Shown here: one piece after another, positions 54,167 through 63,464 of the stretch
Numbering within the stretch: the first letter of the stretch is position 1
How the letters are laid out: each line of letters begins with the position of its first letter
Assembly (NCBI RefSeq): GCF_000092065.1
Contig: NC_009369.1
Span: 404,367-468,366 of the forward strand
Origin: Ostreococcus lucimarinus CCE9901
Taxonomy: Eukaryota; Chlorophyta; Mamiellophyceae; Mamiellales; Bathycoccaceae
Length of the DNA: 64,000 nucleotides
Direction of reading: 5' to 3'
Notes under the pieces: model-generated
Database searches by the model: none
What the model saw: the letters and a program-made list of their open reading frames with translations, nothing else
What the model was told of the DNA's origin: nothing
Program-made: the position numbers and the translations under genes

Positions 54167-54247
54167 CGTCGTCGCCGCGAAGTGCGGGCGCTCCACGGCG
54201 TACAACTCGCCTACGCTACTTCTACTTTGGCGACGCGCTGATTTACT

Positions 54248-54889
54248 TTACTTTACTTTTACGCAAATCAGCGTGTCGCCGCGCGAATCCCTCGACACGC
54301 GCCGCTCGTCGTCCACGTACACGTTTTCGAACCATCCACTGCCGACCGGGGGAATGGGAATCGAAAACTTGTCCCTGAACGTCAACGAAGCCGCCGTGAA
54401 TCGAAACTTCATCGTCGCGCGAGACGACTCTTCGACGACGGCGTCGACTTTAAACACCACCTCCCCGTCGTTGAACACGACTTCATTCGACAGCGTCTTC
54501 GCGTCTTCGCGAAGCGTCTGAAACGCTCGCGTCTTCGAGCGCGTCTTCAGCCCTAGCAACCACAGCGTTTCCTTCTCCGTCGTGTACGCGAGCTCCCACC
54601 TGGCGTACGACTTGGCGTTGTTCGAGCGCGCGTCGTCGCCTTTCGCGCGCGTCGTCGACGCCAACGCATCGATCGCGCGCTCGATGTCTCGTCGCGCGTC
54701 ATCGTTCGGCGCCACACCGACGCCTCGTCGCGACGCGTCGACGAGTTCGAACAGCGACGACGACGACGACGACGACGACGCGCGCGATGACGACGCGCGA
54801 CGCATCGCGCGCGACGCGCGCGACCCGCGCGCGAACGACGCCGGAGACGACGCCGGAGACGACGATTCGAACGACGTTCGCGCTCGCAT
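54248..54889 (-). CDS. Plastid lipid-associated protein / fibrillin
   Basis: A 213-aa PAP/fibrillin-family protein. The N-terminal about 50 residues are Ser/Arg/Ala-rich, a likely plastid transit peptide, with a Ser run encoded by a GTC repeat at 54756-54780. The domain is marked by SYARWELAYTTEKETLWLLG, EVVFNDGEVVFKVDAVVEES and the C-terminal GSGWFENVYVDDERRVSRDSRGDTLICVK, the W-F-x-x-x-Y-x-D-x-x-x-R...R-G-D motif of the family. Fibrillins coat plastoglobules and thylakoids and bind lipids. The start at 54889 is the ATG before the Ser-rich region; a longer frame from 55045 runs through the 8-bp tandem repeat and is unlikely. Only 81 bp separate it from the histone-fold gene. Confidence 0.83.
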   Translation of the reverse strand: MRARTSFESSSPASSPASFARGSRASRAMRRASSSRASSSSSSSSLFELVDASRRGVGVAPNDDARRDIERAIDALASTTRAKGDDARSNNAKSYARWELAYTTEKETLWLLGLKTRSKTRAFQTLREDAKTLSNEVVFNDGEVVFKVDAVVEESSRATMKFRFTAASLTFRDKFSIPIPPVGSGWFENVYVDDERRVSRDSRGDTLICVKVK

Positions 54890-54971
54890 CTCGAACGAGC
54901 GATCGCGCGTCCGCGCGTGACGCCGCCCTCGACCGGGCGCGCGCGACGCGGACGGTCGAAACGGCCGACGC

Positions 54972-55003
54972 GGACATTCGGACATTCGGACATTCGGACA
55001 TTC
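54972..55003 (+). repeat. 8-bp tandem repeat (GGACATTC, four copies)
   Basis: Four exact copies of GGACATTC at 54972-54979, 54980-54987, 54988-54995 and 54996-55003, in the 240-bp spacer between the divergent fibrillin gene and the 474-aa gene. It may be a polymorphic minisatellite. No other function is evident. Confidence 0.9.
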
Positions 55004-55129
55004 GGTCGAATCGCCATCGGCGGGCGATTCACGATCAGCACGCATTGATCGACGCGCATCGCGCTCGCACGCGCGAAGACGGGGCGAACCGACGCCGATA
55101 CCGCGACGAATACCTAAACTTTAAGCGAC

Positions 55130-56554
55130 ATGGGGCCCTGCATGAGCGTTCTCGAGGCCGCGGGCGTGAACCTCGCGGCGTTACCGCCCACGGGACCGTA
55201 CGCGATGTCGAGCGAAGAATCGCTGTCGTTCTTGACGAACGCGGCGACGTTCGACAGCAACGGTGCCGGGAAACCGTTCGGTAAGCTCGTTCAACTGCGC
55301 GGCGGATCGCACACGCTCGCCAAGGCGTTCGGACTCGCGCCGGGAGGGACGCACAATTGCTTCATGTACGTCGACAAGGCGGAGTGCAAAATATCTAAAG
55401 ACGCCAAGCCCTTGAACGGGGCCACGATCGACGTGAGCGACGGTGAGCTGCAACTGTGGTACTGCCAAGGCGCCGCGATATCGATGCCGGTGGCGTGCGT
55501 GAAAGTCAACGGCGGCAGCGCGCGAGCGATTTTACCCCGATTGCACGCGGTGGATTTGTACGTCGAAATCGACGGCAAGGCGTACGCCGACGGGCACGTG
55601 TGCTACGGCAGCGACGCGAACTTGTCGCGCGACAAGGCGATCGATGCGGCGGTGAAGAACACGTTTGAAGGTGAACTTTGGATGAAGGACTTCTTGAAGA
55701 AAGGCCCATCCGATGGTTCCAAGCCGTGGGCCACCATCGTCAAGGATGAGCGTTGGGGCGACGACGACGGGTACGTGTACTTGCCGCTCATGGCTAACGA
55801 TGTTGACAACGCTTTGATGGGCGACGATAAGCTCACGTATGTGCACAGCTTGATGTCCAAATGGGCCCAGCTGATGGGCAAGATCGGCGCCGGCGCGCAC
55901 AGCTTCACCGTTCGCATCCGTCCGCGCGGCGTTATTTACAAGGACGAAGACGGCGCGCCCATGTTCGACTCCATCGGCGGTGGTAGCGACGATAACGACG
56001 CTGTCTTGGGAATGTGCGGGCAACATCTCACCGATCCCAACGCGCCGGGCATGAGCGCGACCTGGACTATGACACTCGACGCCGCGCAGGCGAGCGGCAA
56101 GGGACCCGTTCGCAAGGCTCAGGAATTCACCAACTGGCCGGCGGGCGAAATCGAAGAATGCATCGAGATGGCGATGGATTTCGCCAATAAGGGTGTGTGC
56201 GGTCGAAAGGCGGCTGAGATGGCGCCCAAATCGAAGTGCTGCCACATCATCTTGTCCGACGGCGATCAAGGGTCGGGCATCAAAACTGCGCGGTACGGCA
56301 ACGGCGAGCGCGAATATGACTTTTTCTGCGCGTGGGCGTTGTTTAAGAACGCCAACGGCAAGCCGGATTCTCTCGGCGCTCAGATCAAGTTCGTCGTCAA
56401 GAAGAAGAAGATTGTCAATTTCCGACCTGTGGACGAGGACTGGCATTCCGCCGGTTTCGAAACCGCGGCCGTCGGCGTCGAAAGCGTCACTGGTTTGACG
56501 ATCACCAACGCGGAAATCGACGCCGCAATCGCACGCGATGCCCAGTACTACTGA
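55130..56554 (+). CDS. Unrecognised 474-aa protein
   Basis: I do not recognise this protein. The 474 residues are evenly composed, with few Arg and many Gly, Asp and Lys, unlike shadow frames, so it is certainly coding and probably well expressed. It has no signal peptide or membrane helix. Noted segments are KPFGKLVQLRGGSHTLAKAFG, MYVDKAECKISKDAKPLNGATIDVSDGELQLWYCQG, WATIVKDERWGDDDGYVYLPLMAND, HSFTVRIRPRGVIYKDEDG, FTNWPAGEIEECIEMAMDFANKGVCGRK and HIILSDGDQGSG. The middle and end look like a mixed alpha/beta enzyme or binding protein. The stop is 20 bp before the left subtelomeric inverted repeat. Confidence 0.82.
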   Translation: MGPCMSVLEAAGVNLAALPPTGPYAMSSEESLSFLTNAATFDSNGAGKPFGKLVQLRGGSHTLAKAFGLAPGGTHNCFMYVDKAECKISKDAKPLNGATIDVSDGELQLWYCQGAAISMPVACVKVNGGSARAILPRLHAVDLYVEIDGKAYADGHVCYGSDANLSRDKAIDAAVKNTFEGELWMKDFLKKGPSDGSKPWATIVKDERWGDDDGYVYLPLMANDVDNALMGDDKLTYVHSLMSKWAQLMGKIGAGAHSFTVRIRPRGVIYKDEDGAPMFDSIGGGSDDNDAVLGMCGQHLTDPNAPGMSATWTMTLDAAQASGKGPVRKAQEFTNWPAGEIEECIEMAMDFANKGVCGRKAAEMAPKSKCCHIILSDGDQGSGIKTARYGNGEREYDFFCAWALFKNANGKPDSLGAQIKFVVKKKKIVNFRPVDEDWHSAGFETAAVGVESVTGLTITNAEIDAAIARDAQYY

Positions 56555-56574
56555 AACTGCTGACGCGACTTCAA

Positions 56575-56967
56575 GACATGTGCCCACCATCGCTGGCACA
56601 ACCCCTCGCATATCCATACTATAATCCACGCTTGAGTCATTTTGATTAGCACTTGATCGCTCGCGGCGCTAGCGCTTTTGTGTAATATAAGGTTGAAATG
56701 AGATTGAAATGAAAGCTTACAACACTCGCGCTGTGATTACGCCGCGATCTGTCGCGTCTCCGAACGAAGCGCTCGCTCTAGCGCTTCAAAGGCGCGACAT
56801 TTTTCATCGAGCGAAACGTCCTTCGCGAACGCTGGTCGATTGCATGCCAACGTTCGAAGCCACACATCTTCCTCTGCCGCATCTAGCTCGCGACGCAGAT
56901 TCGCGATGCGCGTTTGTTTCATCGATAGTATCGCGTTCATCTTATCGCCGCGTTCCGACTTCGCGCC
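56575..56967 (+). repeat. Subtelomeric inverted repeat, left arm (393 bp)
   Basis: This 393-bp arm is the reverse complement of 63234-63626 with four differences, at 56610, 56628, 56824 and 56853, so about 99% identity. It begins 20 bp after the stop of the 474-aa gene and includes a TGTAATATAA stretch and the tail of a coding sequence on the minus strand. Between the arms lie 6,266 bp with three genes. Confidence 0.97.
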
Positions 56968-56976
56968 ATTATTCAT
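56737..56976 (-). pseudogene. C-terminal fragment of the terminal coiled-coil gene
   Basis: A 79-codon open frame on the minus strand, 70 of whose residues are read from the left arm as GAKSERGDKMNAILSMKQ... to ...SETRQIAA. It repeats the C-terminal end of the coiled-coil protein at 61866-63464, with one amino-acid change (Thr for Ala in WLRTLAC) and one silent change. The three residues before it (MNN) come from unique sequence. It lacks the rest of the gene, so it is a truncated copy and probably not expressed as a protein. Confidence 0.85.
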
Positions 56977-57025
56977 CTGTTCTTTATTCTCGCTGTTGTT
57001 CCTAGTCGCTATCTTTTTCTTTCTA

Positions 57026-59080
57026 TTATTCCACGACGGTTTCGTACGACGTCGATATTCCGATGAGTTTCACGCGGTGGCCATCACCACTCGTCACCTC
57101 GATGCGCACGTCGCACGTGTTCGATCCATCGAACTCGACGCTCTGCGGTCCCGCGTCGAGGCTGACACCATCTATAGTTATTGGAATCGAGTCGGCGTTC
57201 GTGAGACTCACTCTGCGTTCCCATTGCGTGCTTACGACTCGCTCCTCACACGAACACCCGTTCGAGCAGGATACGGCGATCGTTCCGTAACCAGACCACG
57301 AATGCAGCGTCGAAACCAAAATGGTGACACCTTTGACTTTACCGAACGGTTTACCGAGTGATTGACGCACGACGATGTACGCGCCTTTCTTCGTCGCGAC
57401 GTACCCTGGTTTGTGCGCAGTTCGCCCGCTTTCTTCGCGTTCGACGTACGTCCAGTCCGGTGACTCGTCCACTATCGGAGGCCACGCGAAGAAGCCGCTC
57501 GATTCGATGTCATCGACGACATCGCCGCCGTGCGTCAGCGTTTCTTTCCCAAACTCGTAACATTTCGAGACAATCTGCGCGGTTTTCGACGACGACAGCA
57601 TCGGAGGCAACTTTCCGGGCGCCGCATCTTTCGGTGGCGACACCGCGTCGTCTCTGGCAGACCAATACGCGGACGAGACGTATCGACCTTGTTCGTCCGA
57701 GTCTCGCGCTTCAACCGACACGAATGTGAAAGGTGCGTACGATGTCAAAGGCTTTCGTCCTCCCTCGTCGGCGTACGCCAAACGCGTCGCGTCGATGGCC
57801 ATGCGCAAACCATTGACGAAGTAGCTACCAACGATTCGTGTAGCATTCGGTTGCGTCGGGTGTAAGCCGTCGCGCGTCCAATCTAAAAGAGCAAAAGGCG
57901 CGCTCTCGTCTTGCGTCGAATCGCGCATGACGTCAAACATGCCTCGTCGCAGGTTGACCACGGGGATGCCGTAGTGCTCGGATAAGCGCTCGTACACATC
58001 GAGTACTGGGTGATATCTCGTATAAGCGTCGCGGATCGCACTTTTCATCGCTTCTTTTCGCGGAACGTCCAAGTTGTAGCCCTTGAAAATGAGCGAATCG
58101 GGCAACTCTCGGCACAATTGTCGCGTAGCCGCGAAGGAGTCCCCCGACGACACTTTCGCAAAGCGTGGCGAGCACCAGTTCTGAGCGTGCACAATCATGA
58201 ACGCTGGCATGTTTCTCTTCTCCTCGGATCCCTCTATTATTTGCTTTCGCTGCGTCAACTGGTGCATGATTGTCTCGAGTTCGTGCGTCAGACGCGCGAG
58301 GTGTACCTCCGCCACAGAGCCTTCATCCATGAGCTCGAGCGTAGCCGAGAACTCAAAAATAAAGAGATCGACGTTTTCTGAGTCGGGAAGCCATTTATCC
58401 AGACAGCTCGCAAAGGAGTGAATCCCACCACCCGGACGCGCGATGTTGATCCACTCGTGCGAAACGTTCGGGTTGTTGTACAGCGGTTCGACCTTCGACA
58501 GGTCTACCGGATACGTTTCCTCGAGCCAATCGATGGCGGGTCGCAACCATTCTCGAGCTTCACTCGGCGGCGCGTACATCCCAGCGCCGCAACATACGTC
58601 TCGCTTCCCGACCACTTCGCACATATGGCGAAGCGGGCGCGCGGTTGACGTGCAACCGCCGTGGACGCCCATTACGCTCGAGCCCAGCGCGACGATGCTC
58701 AGTCGTTCCCGCGCGTCGAGTTTACGGACCAGTTCACGCCAGCCCTCAGATACTGTGGAAATTGAGGTGGCATCGAATAACGCCTTGTCGACTCGCCGCG
58801 TCCAACTGCCCGACCGCCGGCGGTCGTCGACCGCCGGCGCCAACACCGCCGTCTCCGAACGCGCGCGCTTCTCGTACCGCGCCGGCGATGTCGCAGTAGT
58901 CGACGTGCGCGTGCGCGTTTTCACCGCGCTCGCGCTCGCGAGTGCTCCGCGCGAAAGCACGCTCAGCGCGACGAAAACGACCACCGCGGTCGCGTCCACC
59001 ACGCGCGCGCGAGAAAAAGAGGCGCGCGACGACGACCTCCCCGTGCATCCGCTCGCATCGTCGCGCTTTGTCTCCGCCAT
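57026..59080 (-). CDS. Membrane-anchored SGNH/GDSL-like hydrolase
   Basis: The 684-aa protein has a short N-terminal tail, a signal anchor at about residues 28-50 (VVDATAVVVFVALSVLSRGALASASA) and an SGNH-type domain. The nucleophile block is LSIVALGSSVMGVHGGC, the oxyanion blocks include NIARPGGGIHSFASCLDKW and FIFEFSATLELMDEG, and the C-terminal catalytic D-x-x-H is DGLHPTQPNATRI. These are the four SGNH blocks of GDSL esterases. The last about 230 residues look beta-rich (KPFGKVKGVTILVSTLHSWSGYG, CEERVVSTQWERRV) and may bind sugars. A lumenal or cell-surface glycan esterase is plausible, by inference. Start at 59080 fits the signal anchor; the frame upstream is antisense to COG5. Confidence 0.77.
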   Translation of the reverse strand: MAETKRDDASGCTGRSSSRASFSRARVVDATAVVVFVALSVLSRGALASASAVKTRTRTSTTATSPARYEKRARSETAVLAPAVDDRRRSGSWTRRVDKALFDATSISTVSEGWRELVRKLDARERLSIVALGSSVMGVHGGCTSTARPLRHMCEVVGKRDVCCGAGMYAPPSEAREWLRPAIDWLEETYPVDLSKVEPLYNNPNVSHEWINIARPGGGIHSFASCLDKWLPDSENVDLFIFEFSATLELMDEGSVAEVHLARLTHELETIMHQLTQRKQIIEGSEEKRNMPAFMIVHAQNWCSPRFAKVSSGDSFAATRQLCRELPDSLIFKGYNLDVPRKEAMKSAIRDAYTRYHPVLDVYERLSEHYGIPVVNLRRGMFDVMRDSTQDESAPFALLDWTRDGLHPTQPNATRIVGSYFVNGLRMAIDATRLAYADEGGRKPLTSYAPFTFVSVEARDSDEQGRYVSSAYWSARDDAVSPPKDAAPGKLPPMLSSSKTAQIVSKCYEFGKETLTHGGDVVDDIESSGFFAWPPIVDESPDWTYVEREESGRTAHKPGYVATKKGAYIVVRQSLGKPFGKVKGVTILVSTLHSWSGYGTIAVSCSNGCSCEERVVSTQWERRVSLTNADSIPITIDGVSLDAGPQSVEFDGSNTCDVRIEVTSGDGHRVKLIGISTSYETVVE

Positions 59081-59252
59081 CGTCGCGTCGCCTCGGAAGC
59101 GACGCGACACCTCGTCGCGCGACACCTCGTCGCCATGCACCGCACAGTGCGGACGAACGCCTCGGACATCGCGATCATTCGCCGACGCGCGTCGCCGTCG
59201 CCGTCCCGCGCGCGCGCCTCGAGAGCGAGCGATCGCCGACGATTGATACGCC

Positions 59253-61784
59253 ATGATCGAGCAGCTGCGCCGCGCGGTCGAGGCGAAGCCCGCGCTCGAG
59301 CCTTTTGCCAGCGGCAGACGAACGATCGACGCGAGTGGAACGGCGAACGTCGCGTCGTCGTCGTACGCGGCGAATAACATTCGAGCGTGGTTGAGCGGGG
59401 ATGCATCGACGCCTTCGACGACGAGCGCGAACGCGACGAAGGAGGACGACGACGCGTTCGACGCCGTCGCGTACGCTAGAGAGGCGTTCAGTCGCTCGCG
59501 ACGAGGCGGCGCGGGGAGCGGTGGAGACGCTCTGGATGACGTCGCGTTACTCGCCGATGGCGCACGGACGATGGAGGCTTTGATCAGGGACGAAGTGATC
59601 GGGAAGCGTGAGACGTTGGAGGAGGCGTTGCGCGGCGTCGAAGAGGCGGAGGCGACGATGAAGACGATTCGCGAGGGCGCGAATGAAATCGCGGACGCGA
59701 TGCGTCGCGTGGCGCGCGAAATCGGAGAACCGCATGAATCCGTGGAGGCGTCGACACGGACGCTCGAGCGCGTGATGGCGACGGGGGAGACTTTGCGGGG
59801 CGTCGTCAAGGTGTTGAAGCTGACGAGTAAATTGCGCGAGTGTTACGGCGGCGGCGACGACGAAACCAGATCGAGAGACGCGAGCGAGTTGAGTAAAGCA
59901 GCCAAGCTTCTGGGAGAGGTTAAGCTCACGTTGAAGAGCGCCGGTCGCGATTTCGACGGTGTTGACGTCGTGGATGAGCAAATGGTATTTATTCAAGACT
60001 GCTCCGTAGCCGTCAGTCGCGAGGCGAACGAGGCGCTGGATCGAGGCATGGAGACCGCATCACAAGCTGACGTCGGCGCGGCATTGCAGGTGCACTACAA
60101 CTTGAATGAGCTTAGCGCCGTCGTGGATGCGCGCGTGGCGAGTTACACGAACGCCGCCGTCGACGCCGTCAAGGACGCCGTCGACGCGGAGAGCGTAGGC
60201 AAGACGGCGACCGGCGCGAGCGGCGACGGCGCTCGACGCGGCAGTCGAGGTCTCGTGGCGCCACCGAGTGGAGCCGAGCACGCGTGGGAAGATGCTCTGT
60301 GGCGTCGCGTCGACGTCGCCATGGAAACCGTGCAGGAAAATGCCATGGCGGTGTGGCATCTGCAACGCGTGTTGGCGAAGAAGCGAGATCCCCTCACTCA
60401 GACGCTGTTTCTCGATGAAGTTGTCGGTAAAACTGCGTCGACGCAAGCGCTTTGCGATCGTTTTTGGGCCGTGTTTGCCAAGGGCGTGAGCGAACACCTG
60501 TCTCGCACGCACGCCGCCGGGGGATTTGTATCGCGCGCCTTGCAAAAGGGGTTCCCAAGTCTCATCGGCGCTCTCGAAGACGCCGTCGCCAAGTGTGCTC
60601 GAGACGCGGACGCGGCAAAGGGGGCACCAGGATGTACGCGTAAAGACGGCACGACACGCGCACTGGTTTTGCGTGCGTGCGAACCGATCGCCGCGGCGTT
60701 CTTCGCGCACTCTTCCTCGCGTCTGAGCGACGCCGCAAACTATTGTTTCGCGGATGGGCGCGTGATAGACGAGGCGAGCGCCGATCGATTTCTTTCTCGC
60801 ATTCGCGCTGAAATCGATGTCGTCGCAGAATACGATAATTTGCTCAACAACGCGTGTGGAAACGCGAGTTCTGCTTTGAAAACATTGGCTGACCGGGCAA
60901 AGCGGTCGATCGGTCGATCGATCGAGGCTTCGAGTCTAACCGAAGAGGCCACGCCGACGCAACGCGCGAACGCGCAAATCGCCGAGCAACTCGCGCGAGC
61001 GCACGGATTGATGAGCAAAGTGTTGCCATCCTTCGCGCCGACGCCGAAGCGAGCGTTGGAGGTTGGACTCGAACACATCGAGTCTGCGGTGCGCGAAGCC
61101 ACCAGACCGCTCTTCGACGCCGTCGGCGATTGGTGCGACGCGAGATTTACTCAAATGCACAACACCGACTATAGCTCGACTGCGTCGGACGGGTCTGCGA
61201 AGCACATCATAGCGGTCACCTCTACACTCGGACACGTGGCTGATTCGCACCCAGGTCTTTTCACCGCCGCTCGCGGACCGTTGTTTGCGGCTCGCGTCGC
61301 GCTCGGCGATCGAATCCTGCACTCTTTCGTCGTGCACGCTTCGCTCATTCGCGATTTCGATCAGGGCGGGAAAATGCGTCTCGTCAAGGAATGCGGAGAG
61401 ATCGAACTCGCAGTGGTGAAGACCCTGCGTCTGGCTGGGGCGGAAACGGAATCCATGGAGTTCAAATCCATCAAGGCGTTTAAATCGCTCGTTCTTTTGC
61501 CGACGGAGAACATCGAAGCGTCTCCGTTGGTTCGAGATGTGTCGCGGCGAGCGCTGCTACATCACTTGTACAGTCGCGCGCCTGCCGAGTTAACGACGCC
61601 CGCTAATCGTGCATCCCTCAGTCAAACGCAATACGCATCGTGGTTACTTAAAAAAGCGAGCGACGCCGAGGTGTGGCGCGGTGTCAAGGGCACTCTCGAC
61701 GTCTTCACGGACGTCAACAGCGCAAATGCATCACACGTCGCCGTAGCGCTCATGCGGAAAATTGGTGAGAGCTTTGGTAAATAA
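59253..61784 (+). CDS. COG5: Conserved oligomeric Golgi complex subunit 5 (COG5)
   Basis: The 843-aa protein fits COG5, a lobe B subunit of the tethering complex that recycles Golgi glycosylation enzymes. The N-terminus is helical with FDAVAYAREAFSRS, DEVIGKRETLEEALRGVEEAEATMKTI and EASTRTLERVMATGETLRGVVKVLKLTSKLRECYGG. The most diagnostic block is AVWHLQRVLAKKRDPLTQTLFLDEV (about residues 365-390), and KRDP is typical of COG5. Length is close to the usual 800-850. All sections expected of the family are present, without a frameshift. The start is the ATG at 59253, 172 bp from the divergent SGNH gene. Confidence 0.86.
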   Translation: MIEQLRRAVEAKPALEPFASGRRTIDASGTANVASSSYAANNIRAWLSGDASTPSTTSANATKEDDDAFDAVAYAREAFSRSRRGGAGSGGDALDDVALLADGARTMEALIRDEVIGKRETLEEALRGVEEAEATMKTIREGANEIADAMRRVAREIGEPHESVEASTRTLERVMATGETLRGVVKVLKLTSKLRECYGGGDDETRSRDASELSKAAKLLGEVKLTLKSAGRDFDGVDVVDEQMVFIQDCSVAVSREANEALDRGMETASQADVGAALQVHYNLNELSAVVDARVASYTNAAVDAVKDAVDAESVGKTATGASGDGARRGSRGLVAPPSGAEHAWEDALWRRVDVAMETVQENAMAVWHLQRVLAKKRDPLTQTLFLDEVVGKTASTQALCDRFWAVFAKGVSEHLSRTHAAGGFVSRALQKGFPSLIGALEDAVAKCARDADAAKGAPGCTRKDGTTRALVLRACEPIAAAFFAHSSSRLSDAANYCFADGRVIDEASADRFLSRIRAEIDVVAEYDNLLNNACGNASSALKTLADRAKRSIGRSIEASSLTEEATPTQRANAQIAEQLARAHGLMSKVLPSFAPTPKRALEVGLEHIESAVREATRPLFDAVGDWCDARFTQMHNTDYSSTASDGSAKHIIAVTSTLGHVADSHPGLFTAARGPLFAARVALGDRILHSFVVHASLIRDFDQGGKMRLVKECGEIELAVVKTLRLAGAETESMEFKSIKAFKSLVLLPTENIEASPLVRDVSRRALLHHLYSRAPAELTTPANRASLSQTQYASWLLKKASDAEVWRGVKGTLDVFTDVNSANASHVAVALMRKIGESFGK

Positions 61785-61865
61785 AGTAGCAGTCTCGGCG
61801 TAGATTGAGAGCATCGTTTGCGTTGTAGAGATTGTAGATATTATTAGACGGCGAACGGTGATCCA

Positions 61866-63464
61866 ATGCGCGAGCTCAGTCAACTCGATGTGGAAGACCT
61901 CGGGCGTCCTCAGAGCGAGGCGATCATGCGCGCGAACGACTTGGACACGGCAAACAGCGATGATACGGCGAACGGCGATGACGACAATGCGCGTCGTCGC
62001 GTCGCAAAACGTCGCGCACGGCACGATCGCGCGATCGCGAACGCCTTTGGCTCGGAAAAAGCGATTGGTATTCTGCTAAAATTATCTGTGCCAACGCACG
62101 CGCGCGAGGGCGCACGCGTTGACGCCGCCGCCGCCGCCGACGACGATGATGATTCGCGCGAACGCGCGTTGCGCCCGTCGCGCGACGCTGCGGAAGCCCT
62201 GCGCGCCGACGGCGATGCCTTCGGCTGCATCGAGCGCGAGACGACGCGGACGCTTCGCGCGGAGAGCGGAAATCGATTGCGGACGATGGCGGCGCATTCA
62301 CGCGAACGCGAGGAAGCGCGCCGAGAAGTCGTTCGTGAGACACGGTATTCGTTTCGGTGCGACATGCTCGATGATGCTGAGACGAGCGGGGTTTTGAACG
62401 ACGAACTCGTTGAGGCGTGGAACTCGCTTTTGCGAGAAAATCATATTTCAAAAGACGACGAGACGGGAGATGGCTTCGGCGCACGCGACGACGACGACGA
62501 GGACGGCGATCGCGTTGATTGCATGGATCTCGACGCGCGGTTCCGCGCGCACGTTGATGCATGTAAAACCGCGCTCGAGCCGAAGGAATCGCTCGCAGCT
62601 CGGTTGAAGGCGCATTTAGTTGCCGAAGTCGACGCGCGATTCGACGATGCGATACACGAGCACAGACTCGAAATCGGCAAAGCTCGACGACTGGCTGCAG
62701 AAGAAAGACTCACGCGCAAAAATGCTGTCGAAGAAGTCATTTCGAACACGAAAACGACCTTTGGCGAGACCTCGACGCGTCGAGACGCTTTGCGCTCGGA
62801 AGCTCTCGCCGCGACCGATCGCTCAGCGGCGGCTGAAGACGCGGATTTATCTGCGCGATCTCGGCGCGAAGCGGACGCGCGCCGCGCATCTTTGATAGAA
62901 ATCAAACTTCGGAACGCGAGTGAGGTGTCAGAACTTCGCGCTTGCTTAGAGCACCGCGTGAGTGAGGCCTTCTCCCGTCTCCAGTATGCCATCGCTCGAG
63001 CGCCTCTTCGAGCCGAACGGCTGCGAGACGCGATGAAGCGGCGACGGGGTGACGAGGCGCGAAGGCGAGCGAGGGAACGCTTGGCGTCCAGAGCGATGAA
63101 AGACACGCGCTTCGAGCTACAAGAAATGAAGAGATGCTATACCGAGACGGAGCGAGCCAACGCCGGGCGGGACCGGAAACTACGACTGGCGACGCTGAAG
63201 ACGACGTCTCGCGTCGGCTCGATCGAGAGTATCGGCGCGAAGTCGGAACGCGGCGATAAGATGAACGCGATACTATCGATGAAACAAACGCGCATCGCGA
63301 ATCTGCGTCGCGAGCTAGATGCGGCAGAGGAAGATGTGTGGCTTCGAGCGTTGGCATGCAATCGACCAGCGTTCGCTAAGGACGTTTCGCTCGATGAAAA
63401 ATGTCGCGCCTTTGAAGCGCTAGAGCGAGCGCTTCGTTCGGAGACGCGACAGATCGCGGCGTAA
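61866..63464 (+). CDS. Coiled-coil protein of unknown function, last gene before the telomere
   Basis: A 532-aa, highly charged helical protein I do not recognise. The acidic N-terminal half has an Asp/Glu-rich linker (about residues 200-220). From about residue 240 to the end it is an almost continuous coiled coil with many Arg and Glu. The last 76 codons lie in the right arm of the inverted repeat. It has no membrane helix and no known motif. Similar proteins are often cytoskeletal or centriolar, but Mamiellales like Ostreococcus have no flagella, so no role is inferred. The start is the ATG at 61866. It is 81 bp after COG5, in the same direction. Confidence 0.75.
   Translation: MRELSQLDVEDLGRPQSEAIMRANDLDTANSDDTANGDDDNARRRVAKRRARHDRAIANAFGSEKAIGILLKLSVPTHAREGARVDAAAAADDDDDSRERALRPSRDAAEALRADGDAFGCIERETTRTLRAESGNRLRTMAAHSREREEARREVVRETRYSFRCDMLDDAETSGVLNDELVEAWNSLLRENHISKDDETGDGFGARDDDDEDGDRVDCMDLDARFRAHVDACKTALEPKESLAARLKAHLVAEVDARFDDAIHEHRLEIGKARRLAAEERLTRKNAVEEVISNTKTTFGETSTRRDALRSEALAATDRSAAAEDADLSARSRREADARRASLIEIKLRNASEVSELRACLEHRVSEAFSRLQYAIARAPLRAERLRDAMKRRRGDEARRRARERLASRAMKDTRFELQEMKRCYTETERANAGRDRKLRLATLKTTSRVGSIESIGAKSERGDKMNAILSMKQTRIANLRRELDAAEEDVWLRALACNRPAFAKDVSLDEKCRAFEALERALRSETRQIAA

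Noticed and set aside
54972-55003. Short tandem repeats considered as a CRISPR array.
   Set aside because: Copies are contiguous, 8 bp long and without spacers; the host is a eukaryote.
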